A stretch of DNA of 64,000 nt from Hanleya hanleyi (taxonomy: Eukaryota; Mollusca; Polyplacophora; Lepidopleurida; Hanleyidae): contig JAVTVY010036880.1 in the NCBI GenBank assembly GCA_036873755.1, positions 97,173 to 161,172 of the forward strand, in the 5' to 3' direction. The translations under genes were made by a program, and so were the position numbers. This document shows positions 10,336 through 22,045 of this stretch, one piece after another (positions within the stretch are counted from its first letter, which is position 1; each line of letters starts with the position of its first letter). The notes beneath the pieces are model-generated. The model saw only the letters and a program-made list of their open reading frames with translations, ran no database searches and was not told the origin of the DNA.

Positions 10336-11440
10336 GAATAAAAAGCACTTTGGCTTGCCATAACATTGGGCACAGAATAGCACAGCACAGCAGGAAGATC
10401 TTCGCTGATTTTCCAATTATTGTTCAAGAGGTCTCTTGAAAATACAGTGTTTTCATTTTATTAGGATGGGGAGAATGACAGCAGATATTTGCAGATAAAA
10501 TATTGACCATTATCCAGTTAGGTTTGGGCAGCCAAATTTGTGAAATTACCATATATCATATTTCACGGAATGGAAATGCTGGGGCTTTATTTTCGCACCT
10601 TTCCAAGACAATGCAAAATTAGCTTGAAATAGCCCACAGGACTGGGGCAAAAGTTAACAAGAGCCCAAGGGGCTTCAATATATGCTCGTATATATGGAAT
10701 TACATTGGTCCAAATTGCAAGGTTGTTTAATAGCCTTGATTCCAATTGGTAGCTAGCAATCCAGAGAAAGGTCTACGATTTTGTGCTTCTGAGAATGTAA
10801 CATATATCAGATCTTATAATATTGAATGATAAATTAAAATGGGCTTAACTCTTGGGAACTAGTTGACCTTGAAACAAGAGCCGAGAGCTCACATATCCCA
10901 CACTGAAATCGACAGTAGTCAAACACAAGAAAATAGTAGTTTTCCTGCAAATGGATTCCTTTCAGGTGAGAGAATTTTTCATGAAGGTTGAAGAAAATGA
11001 TGAAGTAAACCTTTGTCCTTGAGTTAATAAACAGGTATGAAGCTCATAAAGGACCCCACTCCCCGTTAAATTAATAAATGTATGGTTTTTATTTCACAAC
11101 CGTTTAACTAAATGTAGCTGTTTCAAACATGGGAGACAACTCCACAGAACAAATGCCATATACATGTAGGGAGAGAACTCTGAATATTCCAACCTAACAC
11201 ATATAGTCAGCTAAACTTGATTCAGTTATGGGGGACTGTGACCTTGACCGTTGACAAATTGATCTCAAAATGTATGGCTACTCTTTGCCATGCGAGTAAG
11301 GTATACTCAAAGTTCGGTACCATTCCATACCTTGAAACTAGAGATATCGCATGAACAACAAATGTTAATGGATGAATGGACAGAACGCAACATCGCATTA
11401 CACGACCTCGTCTTCGACAGGCATATGTAAATGTTACTTT
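10336..11440. other. No gene seen; edges of repeat families
   Basis: Low-complexity AT-rich DNA with words typical of element ends (CAAGAGCCCAAGGGGCTTC at 10669, CAAGAGCCGAGAGCTC at 10874). A CCTCGTCTTCGACAGG hairpin lies at 11405-11420 and may be another Helitron-like terminus. No frame above 60 codons is convincing. Confidence 0.4.
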
Positions 11441-13600
11441 TAATGATTTCTTGATTTTGGGATCACAGTGACCTTAACCTTTGACCCACATTTTGGTATG
11501 TAACACATGTCCCTCTAATGCATCTACGGGCAGAAAAAAGTTATTTTCAATTATTTCCTGATTTTGGGGTCACAGTGACCTCGACCTAAATTTTGATACA
11601 CGACACATCGTCTTCCCTCAATGTATCGATGGAGACAAAAAATCATGATTTTTATGAATTTCATAATTTTGGGGGCCACAGTGACCTTGACGTTCGGCCT
11701 TGACCTACATTTTGGTACGTGACACAGCATGTCCCCCTACTGTATCTACTGACACCAACAATTTTTTTTTAAAGATTTCTTGATTCTGGGGTCACAGTGA
11801 CCTTGACCTAAATTTTGGTACAAGGCGAACCGCGACCCCGTAATTTATCAATGGTCACAAAATCATGATTTTTAACAATTTCACGATTTTGGGGTCACAG
11901 TGACCTTGACCTTTTGGTATGTGACACATCGTGTCTCCCTAATGTATCTTGGTAGAAATTGTTAATGATTTCCTGATTTTTCGGTCACACGTATTCAACT
12001 TTGACCTCGACCTACATTCGGTATGCAACACATCGTTCCCTCCTAGGGCATCCATTCACCAAAAATAAGAACTGTAGATGAAAAACTGTCAATGATCAAT
12101 GATTTCCGGATTATAGGCAAGTGACCTTTGACCTCTGACCTCAACCTCAATTTTGGTACGCGACACATCGTCTCCCCGTAGGGTATCCACTCACCAAAAA
12201 TTGGAACTGTGGATAGAAAACTGTCCCAGGTATAGACCGGACACGAGTAACGGGCAGACTGATGGAAACCGCCATCACATAATACGTCCGCCTTTTGGCG
12301 GGCGTATAAAACTGGATCATTTGACCGAAAAAATATCTTTCTCCAGCAGCTGGAAGCTGATTGGGGATCCTGAATTCAGTGAACAAGCAAGCCAAAGCAA
12401 TGGTACTACTTTTTGAGGAGCCACAGTGACCTTGACGTTCGGCCTTGACCTACATTTTGGTACGCGACACATCATGTCCTCCTAATGTATCAACTGACAC
12501 AATTTTTTTTTTTAAGATTTCTTGATTCTGGGGTCACAGTGACCTTGACTATTGACCTAAATTTTGGTACATGACGAACCGTGAACCCGTAATTTATCAA
12601 TGGACACAAAAAATCATGATTTTTAACGATTTTGGGGTCACAGTGACCTTGACCTTTCACCTTGATCTACATTTTGGTATGTGACACATCGTGTCTCCCT
12701 AATGTATCTACTGACACAAAAAAATGTTATTTTTAATACTTTCCTAATTTTGGGGTCACAGTGACCTTTGACCGTCGACCTTGACCTAATTTTTGGCATG
12801 CAGCACTTCATTTCCCCCTATTGAATCCACTCACAAAAAATAGCAATTTTTAAAAATGATTTCCTGATTTTTCAGTCACACTGACCTTTGACTTTGATTC
12901 TGGGGTAACAGGATTATTGACCTGAATCTAATTATTGGTACATGACAAAACGGCTCCCCGTAACTTCTCAATGGACTAAAAAAATCATGATTTTCAACAA
13001 TTTCACACTTTTGATGTCACAGTGACCTTGACCTTTGACCTTAACCTACATTTTGGTAGGTGACACATCGTGTCCCCCTAATGTACCTACTGACACAAAA
13101 AAAATGTTATTTTAATAATTTCCTGATTTTGGGGTCACAGTGACCTTTGACCTTCGATCTTGACCTAATTTTTTGTACGCGACACTTCATTTACCCCCTA
13201 TTGAACCCACTCACAAAAAATTAGAAATTTTTAATGATTTCCTGATTTTTCGGTCACACTGACCTTTGACCTCTGACCTCGACCTACATTCGGTATGCAA
13301 CACATCGTTCCCTCCTAGGGCATCCACTCACCAAAAATTAGAACTGCAGATGGAAAACTGTCATTGATCAATGATTTTCTGATTTTGGCCAAGTGACCTT
13401 TGACCTCTGACCTCGACCTCAATTTTCGAGTCTCCACCTAGCGTATCCAATCACAAAAAAATTGCAACAGTGGATAGAAAACATTCACAGATAGCCTATA
13501 ACCGGACACGAACACTTCAGTGATTTTCTGTTTTTCAGGCCAGTGACCTTTGACCTCTGACCTCGACCTTCATTTTGGTACGCGACACATCATCTCCCCG
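11440..13600. repeat. ~110-120 bp minisatellite rich in AGGTCA half-sites (left arm)
   Basis: Units follow the pattern GATTTCCTGATTTTGGGGTCACAGTGACC, then one or more TTGACC/TTTGACC words, then ACATTTTGGTACGxGACACATCGT and ACTGACACAAAAAAAT. The exact word GGTCACAGTGACC appears about seven times and is the palindromic oestrogen-response-element core of vertebrates. Adjacent TGACCTTTGACCT words read on the other strand as AGGTCAAAGGTCA, a DR1 site. No coding capacity. The mirror copy lies at about 17700-19870. Confidence 0.85.
12190..12416. repeat. Helitron-like end module with hairpin
   Basis: It contains GGACACGAG, CATCACATAATACGTCCGCC and the hairpin ACGTCCGCC-TTTT-GGCGGGCGT, then CTCCAGCAGCTGGAAGCTG. 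A second copy is at 13613-13840 and inverted copies are at 17466-17693 and 18890-19117. Repetition of this module within the minisatellite field suggests two related elements in tandem, or an internal duplication. Confidence 0.6.
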
Positions 13601-13612
13601 TAGGGTATCCAC

Positions 13613-13840
13613 TCACCAAAAATTGGAACTGTGGATAGAAAACTGTCCCAGATATAGACCGGACACGAGGAACTGACAGACGGACGGAAACCGCCATCAC
13701 ATAATACGTCCAACTTTTGGCAAGCGTATAAAAATGGATCGTTTGGCCAAAACAATATCTTTCTCCAGCAGCTAGAAGCTGATTGGGGATCCTGAATTCA
13801 GTGAACAAGCAAGCCAAAGCAATGGTACTACTTTCTCAGG
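13613..13840. repeat. Second copy of the hairpin end module
   Basis: Same module as at 12190-12416, but the stem here reads ACGTCCAACTTTTGGCAAGCGT, so both sides of the hairpin have changed. It ends at GCAATGGTACTACTTT, the same boundary as the first copy. Confidence 0.6.
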
Positions 13841-14194
13841 GTGAAAATTACTAATGCAGTAAACAGGTCCCTGGGTTGACTTGCACTACAGAGCCTCAAC
13901 TAGATGGTAGAGCACTGCTGATAAAGGGTCCTCCTTTCGTATGCCCCAAAAGGGCCTCAACTCCTTCTAATAGACATACAACTACAAATGTAGTGTATAC
14001 ATGTGGTAGCACAACAACCCCTAAGCCAGACAGTTTCAGTCTGTATATTGGTACTCAATGAATGGAAAATGCAGATTTGGTTGAATGCAGTCTAAGATGA
14101 GCAGATATTTTTTGGGGGTCATTTAGAAAGTGATCGTATAACATTATTTTCGTTATTTTGGGATTACACTCTCTTAATAGCACAGATACTAGTG

Positions 14195-14310
14195 CTGAAC
14201 ATTTGGCTGACCCCATGCTGGATCGAACCAGCAACCACCAAAATAAGGTACCTGATCACCAGCACTACATGTCAGCGATTGATCTTAACCACTCGACCAA
14301 CCACCAGCAT
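14195..14310 (-). repeat. tRNA-derived SINE head (left arm)
   Basis: Read on the minus strand it has a Pol III A box (TGGTCGAGTGGTTAAG, around 14294) and B box (GGTTCGATCC, 14220-14229) at tRNA spacing, preceded by GCTGGTGG. The acceptor stem does not pair well, so it is a SINE head or pseudogene and not a tRNA gene. The mirror copy at 16996-17111 is on the plus strand. Confidence 0.6.
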
Positions 14311-14404
14311 ACATCTACATGTAGTATATTCTATAGCATATTTCAGGCGAGCTCAGATTAATAGCCTTGCTACATGTACCATATCTACGTTCAGTTTCTT
14401 TTAA

Positions 14405-15205
14405 TACCACAGTTGTAATTAAGCTTGAGCACAAATTATATTGGGCAATTGGCTTTATAGGATACACGGGAGTCACTACTCAAGAAAATAACAATACCAA
14501 TCAGTATACAACAGTGGAGAGATGTTGAAATGGACAGTTTAGTCGAAATTATCTCTTTGATACTTTGATAATTTATCAGGTGTCATGAAAAGATTGAGCA
14601 AATATAATTCCTTACATGCTATCTATATCCATGCATGGTGATATTGAATGCAGGGAGGATATAGCCAGAGCTTCTGATTAGCACTATGATTGAGTATGGG
14701 GTGATCGCTAACTGCGTATGTAGCAGAAATGATGTGCAGAAAGAACGTGTGTGGTTAGGGTGCAGGATCAAAACCCAGAAGTCACTTGTTGAGATCTCAG
14801 AATGATTTAGCTCTGTCCCACATATTGAATTGTATATTCACAATAGAGATGGGTTATATGTATTGACTAAGGCAAGCAATCTATTGCTTTATTCAATAAT
14901 TCCAATTTATGTCCTATAATGTGCTATATTCATTCAAATATCAGACAAAATGTTGCATTTTGCTTTGTTCCTTTCAAAAATATTATATATATAATCTAGA
15001 TTAGGTTTTGTATACAGAATCATCAACCAAAATCTTCAATAACGCTTTTCTTTATTCGGTTTAAGAATATAAATTGAATTATTTTAGGCCATATATTTTC
15101 AAAATTATTGAATATTTTTGTGACCAATTATTGAATGGTTTTTCTCATCATTCAATATATTATAATGTGCTCAGATTCGACCAGCCAATCAAAGCAGACG
15201 AGAAA
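14405..15205. other. Inner end of arm B, no gene seen
   Basis: AT-rich sequence matching 16102-16902 in reverse. No frame, RNA gene or repeat boundary is recognised. The last part (from ATTCAATATATTATAATG) leads directly into the palindrome spacer. Confidence 0.5.
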
Positions 15206-15290
15206 CATATCTATTTTGTTATCATATAGCCTCACACCGCTTGAAACCTCACCAAGCGGTGTGAGGCTGTATGATAACAAAATAGATATG
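15206..15290. repeat. 38 bp-arm hairpin at the edge of the palindrome spacer
   Basis: The 15206-15243 sequence (starting CATATCTATTTTG) pairs with 15253-15290 with one mismatch and a 9 nt loop. The first four bases overlap the end of arm B. It is present once only, not in the right arm. Confidence 0.85.
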
Positions 15291-16097
15291 GGACCCACAT
15301 AGCCACAGATACTCGAATCACATTAAGATGATAATATATTAAGAATAAAAAATACCTTAATTAATTGTAAAGACCTATCAATTTATCAAGTAATGAAGAC
15401 GAATCTCTCGACCGAGTATCTGACAAAGTAGACTGAACAATTTAACCTCGTGCATAAGTACAATTTTTCACTAAAATATCGGTAATGCTTCAAGTTATGC
15501 CATGTATGGGACGCTTATTGAGAAACCTCACACAAAAACTGCTGGATGGCGATAGGAGTTGCCTCCCCTAAATGACAAACTGGCTGGGGGCTACAATTTT
15601 CTGCCATGGACAAGGGGAGATAATTGATGATAAATTATTGTATTCTGTAATATAAGAAATACTGTTATTCATTCCTGTAATATTACAGAATAATGTATTT
15701 GCCTGGACTGTTAATTGTTATTTACAAATTCCCCTGTTATTGCCAAAGATGTACATGTACATGCAATATTTAGCATTCATGAACCTAAATGTACATTGTA
15801 CTGTTAAATGAATGTGGGCAGGTACAAAACTGGGTTACCCAACTAATTTGGCCTTCAAGTGCAGAATTTTCCAAAATCGTCTGAACATGGAGCCTAATCA
15901 GCTGTAGTAGGCCCCATGGTCCAAATGATATGTATTTATATATAAACCCAAGCTACAAGCTCCACATTCTCTATGTATTCCTCTATAAACCCAAGATGTA
16001 TGAAGTATTTGGGTAAAATGAGAAATGGGTCATGCTTTTAACCTGGCCACTGTGTCAGCGATTATATATTGAGTTTAATGTCCCTGTTGTTAGCAGT
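15291..16097. other. Unique spacer of the giant palindrome
   Basis: About 0.8 kb not mirrored in either arm. It is AT-rich and has no frame of note. GTACATGTACATG-type microsatellite words occur near 15751. Confidence 0.7.
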
Positions 16098-16995
16098 TTG
16101 TTTCTCGTCTGTTTTGATTGGCTGGTCGAATCTGAGCACATTATAATATATTGAATGATGAGAAAAACCATTAAATAATTGGTCACAAAAATATTCAATA
16201 ATTTTGAGAATATATGGCCTAAAATAATTCAATTTATATTCTTAAACCGAATAAAGAAAAGCGTTATTGAAGATTTTGATTGATGATTCTGTATACAAAA
16301 CCTAATCTAGATTATATATATAATATTTTTGAATGGAACAAAGCAAAATGCAACATTTTGTCTGATATTTGAATGAATATAGCACATTATAGGACATAAA
16401 TTGGAATTATTGAATAAAGCAATAGATTGCCTGCCTTAGTCAATACATATAACCCATCTCTATTGTGAATATACAATTCAATCTGTGGGACAGAGCTAAA
16501 TCATTCTGAGATCTCAACAAGTGACTTCTGGGTTTTGATCCTGCACCCTAACCACACACGTTCTTTCTGCACATCATTTCTGCTACATATGCAGTTAGCG
16601 ATCACCCCATACTCAATCATAGTGCTAATCAGAAGCTCTGGCTATATCCTCCCTGCATTCAATATCACCATGCATGGATATAGATAGCATGTAAGGAATT
16701 ATATTTGCTCAATCTTTTCATGACACCTGATAAATTATCAAAGTATCAAAGAGATAATTTCGACTAAACTGTCCATTTCAACATCTCTCCACTGTTGTAT
16801 ACTGATTGGTATTGTTATTTTCTTGAGTAGTGACTCCCGTGTATCCTATAAAGCCAATTGCCCAATATAATTTGTGCTCAAGCTTAATTACAACTGTGGT
16901 ATTAAAAGAAACTGAACGTAGATATGGTACATGTAGCAAGGCTATTAATCTGAGCTCGCCTGAAATATGCTATAGAATATACTACATGTAGATGT

Positions 16996-17111
16996 ATGCT
17001 GGTGGTTGGTCGAGTGGTTAAGATCAATCGCTGACATGTAGTGCTGGTGATCAGGTACCTTATTTTGGTGGTTGCTGGTTCGATCCAGCATGGGGTCAGC
17101 CAAATGTTCAG
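16996..17111 (+). repeat. tRNA-derived SINE head (right arm)
   Basis: A box TGGTCGAGTGG at 17007-17017 and B box GGTTCGATCC at 17077-17086. Mirror of 14195-14310. Confidence 0.6.
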
Positions 17112-17465
17112 CACTAGTATCTGTGCTATTAAGAGAGTGTAATCCCAAAATAACGAAAATAATGTTATACGATCACTTTCTAAATGACCCCCAAAAAATA
17201 TCTGCTCATCTTAGACTGCATTCAACCAAATCTGCATTTTCCATTCATTGAGTACCAATATACAGACTGAAACTGTCTGGCTTAGGGGTTGTTGTGCTAC
17301 CACATGTATACACTACATTTGTAGTTGTATGTCTATTAGAAGGAGTTGAGGCCCTTTTGGGGCATACGAAAGGAGGACCCTTTATCAGCAGTGCTCTACC
17401 ATCTAGTTGAGGCTCTGTAGTGCAAGTCAACCCAGGGTCCTGTTTACTGCATTAGTAATTTTCAC

Positions 17466-17693
17466 CCTGAGAAAGTAGTACCATTGCTTTGGCTTGCTTG
17501 TTCACTGAATTCAGGATCCCCAATCAGCTTCTAGCTGCTGGAGAAAGATATTGTTTTGGCCAAACGATCCATTTTTATACGCTTGCCAAAAGTTGGACGT
17601 ATTATGTGATGGCGGTTTCCGTCCGTCTGTCAGTTCCTCGTGTCCGGTCTATATCTGGGACAGTTTTCTATCCACAGTTCCAATTTTTGGTGA
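17466..17693. repeat. Hairpin end module, right arm (mirror of 13613-13840)
   Basis: Contains ACGCTTGCCAAAAGTTGGACGT and CGTGTCCGG. Same boundaries as the left-arm copy. Confidence 0.6.
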
Positions 17694-17699
17694 GTGGAT

Positions 17700-19870
17700 A
17701 CCCTACGGGGAGATGATGTGTCGCGTACCAAAATGAAGGTCGAGGTCAGAGGTCAAAGGTCACTGGCCTGAAAAACAGAAAATCACTGAAGTGTTCGTGT
17801 CCGGTTATAGGCTATCTGTGAATGTTTTCTATCCACTGTTGCAATTTTTTTGTGATTGGATACGCTAGGTGGAGACTCAAAAATTGAGGTCGAGGTCAGA
17901 GGTCAAAGGTCACTTGGCCAAAATCAGAAAATCATTGATCAATGACAGTTTTCCATCTGCAGTTCTAATTTTTGGTGAGTGGATGCCCTAGGAGGGAACG
18001 ATGTGTTGCATACCGAATGTAGGTCGAGGTCAGAGGTCAAAGGTCAGTGTGACCGAAAAATCAGGAAATCATTAAAAATTTCTAATTTTTTGTGAGTGGG
18101 TTCAATAGGGGGTAAATGAAGTGTCGCGTACAAAAAATTAGGTCAAGATCGAAGGTCAAAGGTCACTGTGACCCCAAAATCAGGAAATTATTAAAATAAC
18201 ATTTTTTTTGTGTCAGTAGGTACATTAGGGGGACACGATGTGTCACCTACCAAAATGTAGGTTAAGGTCAAAGGTCAAGGTCACTGTGACATCAAAAGTG
18301 TGAAATTGTTGAAAATCATGATTTTTTTAGTCCATTGAGAAGTTACGGGGAGCCGTTTTGTCATGTACCAATAATTAGATTCAGGTCAATAATCCTGTTA
18401 CCCCAGAATCAAAGTCAAAGGTCAGTGTGACTGAAAAATCAGGAAATCATTTTTAAAAATTGCTATTTTTTGTGAGTGGATTCAATAGGGGGAAATGAAG
18501 TGCTGCATGCCAAAAATTAGGTCAAGGTCGACGGTCAAAGGTCACTGTGACCCCAAAATTAGGAAAGTATTAAAAATAACATTTTTTTGTGTCAGTAGAT
18601 ACATTAGGGAGACACGATGTGTCACATACCAAAATGTAGATCAAGGTGAAAGGTCAAGGTCACTGTGACCCCAAAATCGTTAAAAATCATGATTTTTTGT
18701 GTCCATTGATAAATTACGGGTTCACGGTTCGTCATGTACCAAAATTTAGGTCAATAGTCAAGGTCACTGTGACCCCAGAATCAAGAAATCTTAAAAAAAA
18801 AAATTGTGTCAGTTGATACATTAGGAGGACATGATGTGTCGCGTACCAAAATGTAGGTCAAGGCCGAACGTCAAGGTCACTGTGGCTCCTCAAAAAGTAG
18901 TACCATTGCTTTGGCTTGCTTGTTCACTGAATTCAGGATCCCCAATCAGCTTCCAGCTGCTGGAGAAAGATATTTTTTCGGTCAAATGATCCAGTTTTAT
19001 ACGCCCGCCAAAAGGCGGACGTATTATGTGATGGCGGTTTCCATCAGTCTGCCCGTTACTCGTGTCCGGTCTATACCTGGGACAGTTTTCTATCCACAGT
19101 TCCAATTTTTGGTGAGTGGATACCCTACGGGGAGACGATGTGTCGCGTACCAAAATTGAGGTTGAGGTCAGAGGTCAAAGGTCACTTGCCTATAATCCGG
19201 AAATCATTGATCATTGACAGTTTTTCATCTACAGTTCTTATTTTTGGTGAATGGATGCCCTAGGAGGGAACGATGTGTTGCATACCGAATGTAGGTCGAG
19301 GTCAAAGTTGAATACGTGTGACCGAAAAATCAGGAAATCATTAACAATTTCTACCAAGATACATTAGGGAGACACGATGTGTCACATACCAAAAGGTCAA
19401 GGTCACTGTGACCCCAAAATCGTGAAATTGTTAAAAATCATGATTTTGTGACCATTGATAAATTACGGGGTCGCGGTTCGCCTTGTACCAAAATTTAGGT
19501 CAAGGTCACTGTGACCCCAGAATCAAGAAATCTTTAAAAAAAAATTGTTGGTGTCAGTAGATACAGTAGGGGGACATGCTGTGTCACGTACCAAAATGTA
19601 GGTCAAGGCCGAACGTCAAGGTCACTGTGGCCCCCAAAATTATGAAATTCATAAAAATCATGATTTTTTGTCTCCATCGATACATTGAGGGAAGACGATG
19701 TGTCGTGTATCAAAATTTAGGTCGAGGTCACTGTGACCCCAAAATCAGGAAATAATTGAAAATAACTTTTTTCTGCCCGTAGATGCATTAGAGGGACATG
19801 TGTTACATACCAAAATGTGGGTCAAAGGTTAAGGTCACTGTGATCCCAAAATCAAGAAATCATTAAAAGT
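17700..19870. repeat. AGGTCA-rich minisatellite, right arm
   Basis: Mirror of 11440-13600, here written as GGTCAAGGTCACTGTGACCCCAAAATC. The GGTCACTGTGACC palindromes and GGTCAAAGGTCA direct repeats are preserved. It includes a second end module at 18890-19117. Confidence 0.85.
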
Positions 19871-20970
19871 AACATTTACATATGCCTGTCGAAGACGAGG
19901 TCGTGTAATGCGATGTTGCGTTCTGTCCATTCATCCATTAACATTTGTTGTTCATGCGATATCTCTAGTTTCAAGGTATGGAATGGTACCGAACTTTGAG
20001 TATACCTTACTCGCATGGCAAAGAGTAGCCATACATTTTGAGATCAATTTGTCAACGGTCAAGGTCACAGTCCCCCATAACTGAATCAAGTTTAGCTGAC
20101 TATATGTGTTAGGTTGGAATATTCAGAGTTCTCTCCCTACATGTATATGGCATTTGTTCTGTGGAGTTGTCTCCCATGTTTGAAACAGCTACATTTAGTT
20201 AAACGGTTGTGAAATAAAAACCATACATTTATTAATTTAACGGGGAGTGGGGTCCTTTATGAGCTTCATACCTGTTTATTAACTCAAGGACAAAGGTTTA
20301 CTTCATCATTTTCTTCAACCTTCATGAAAAATTCTCTCACCTGAAAGGAATCCATTTGCAGGAAAACTACTATTTTCTTGTGTTTGACTACTGTCGATTT
20401 CAGTGTGGGATATGTGAGCTCTCGGCTCTTGTTTCAAGGTCAACTAGTTTCCAAGAGTTAAGCCCATTTTAATTTATCATTCAATATTATAAGATCTGAT
20501 ATATGTTACATTCTCAGAAGCACAAAATCGTAGACCTTTCTCTGGATTGCTAGCTACCAATTGGAATCAAGGCTATTAAACAACCTTGCAATTTGGACCA
20601 ATGTAATTCCATATATACGAGCATATATTGAAGCCCCTTGGGCTCTTGTTAACTTTTGCCCCAGTCCTGTGGGCTATTTCAAGCTAATTTTGCATTGTCT
20701 TGGAAAGGTGCGAAAATAAAGCCCCAGCATTTCCATTCCGTGAAATATGATATATGGTAATTTCACAAATTTGGCTGCCCAAACCTAACTGGATAATGGT
20801 CAATATTTTATCTGCAAATATCTGCTGTCATTCTCCCCATCCTAATAAAATGAAAACACTGTATTTTCAAGAGACCTCTTGAACAATAATTGGAAAATCA
20901 GCGAAGATCTTCCTGCTGTGCTGTGCTATTCTGTGCCCAATGTTATGGCAAGCCAAAGTGCTTTTTATTC
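19871..20970. other. Mirror of 10336-11440, no gene seen
   Basis: Same low-complexity sequence as the left arm in reverse. No feature beyond the repeat edges noted for the left copy. Confidence 0.5.
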
Positions 20971-21491
20971 CGAATTTCCGATATCGAAAATTCTATTTCC
21001 AATATCGGAAATTGCAATTCCCGATATCGGAAATAGCATTTCCGATATCGGGAATTAGAATTTCCGATATTGGAAATTCAGTGACAATTTCTGATATCGG
21101 AAATAGAATTTCCCATATCGGGAATTCAATTTGCGATATCGGAAATTCTATTTCCGATATCGCAAATTGAATTCCCGATATTGGAAGATTGTCACCGAAT
21201 TTCCGATATCGGAAATGAAAGCTCTGGAAGCTTTACAAAACCTAGAGTTGCAAATTCCGATATCGGAAATTCAGTGACAATTTTCGATATCGGAAATTGC
21301 ATTTTCGATAACGGAAATTGAATTTCCGATATCGGAAATTCAATTTCCGTTATCGAAAATGCAATTTCCGATATCGAAAATTGAATTTCCGATATCGAGA
21401 ATTCAATTTCCGATATCGGAAATTGAAGGTCATTAATTTCGGATATCGGAAATTTTAATTCCGATATCGGAAATTTTAATTCCGATATTTT
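20971..21491. repeat. Array of GATATC-centred palindromes, right arm
   Basis: Mirror of 9815-10335 with the same ~21 bp spacing. At least one site differs between arms: a GCGATATCGG versus CCGATATCGG context near 21150. Confidence 0.9.
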
Positions 21492-22045
21492 TGCAGGAGG
21501 TGAAAGACCCAGTAATCCTAGGCTGAAATTATTTCACCCAGGCAGTACAAAAATGTAACCAAGACCAGTATTTGAAAGGTAACAAGCTGAGTAGCTAGCA
21601 GGTCCTCCGCCAAGTAGCCTAGCTGTTTGAGAGCATACAGCATATATGCTTCCAATATCTCCTTAAATATAACTTGGAAAGTTGATATGTGTATGTGGAA
21701 AGAGACGTTCATCTGGAATTGTTGAGACAATTTGAGGAGGTTTAGGAAGCAGTAATGGGTAGTGTAACACTGGAATGTAAGTCTGTAGTTGTATATGGAT
21801 TTGTGGATGGTGAGGTTTATAAATCGATGAGTGGAATAGATCAAGATATCGCGTTCACAACACAGATGGGTACAATATGGGTGAGTGAATTCCAAGATGG
21901 TCAATGGCAGCCATCTTGGATTACATACTACTTCAATGAAAATCAATACCAATCGCTGTCTAACTGATGTGAAGCACCGTCTCGAGTTTGAAGTTGATTG
22001 GTCAAATTGTTGTCGAGATATCACGTTCACAAGATCCGAGACGGA

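Larger units (their letters stand above)
6075..15209 (+). repeat. Arm B (left) of the giant palindrome
   Basis: Coordinates x and about 31307-x match as reverse complements from 6075-15209 to 16098-25232, with only scattered substitutions and single indels. The nested RT frames (483 versus 484 codons) differ at only a handful of residues. Contents in order are a minisatellite Helitron-like element with a nested LINE, a palindromic-site array, a nuclear-receptor-motif minisatellite and a tRNA-like SINE head. The arm ends at GCAGACGAGAAAC (about 15209). With the flanking A copies the full arms are about 10.9 kb. Confidence 0.9.
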
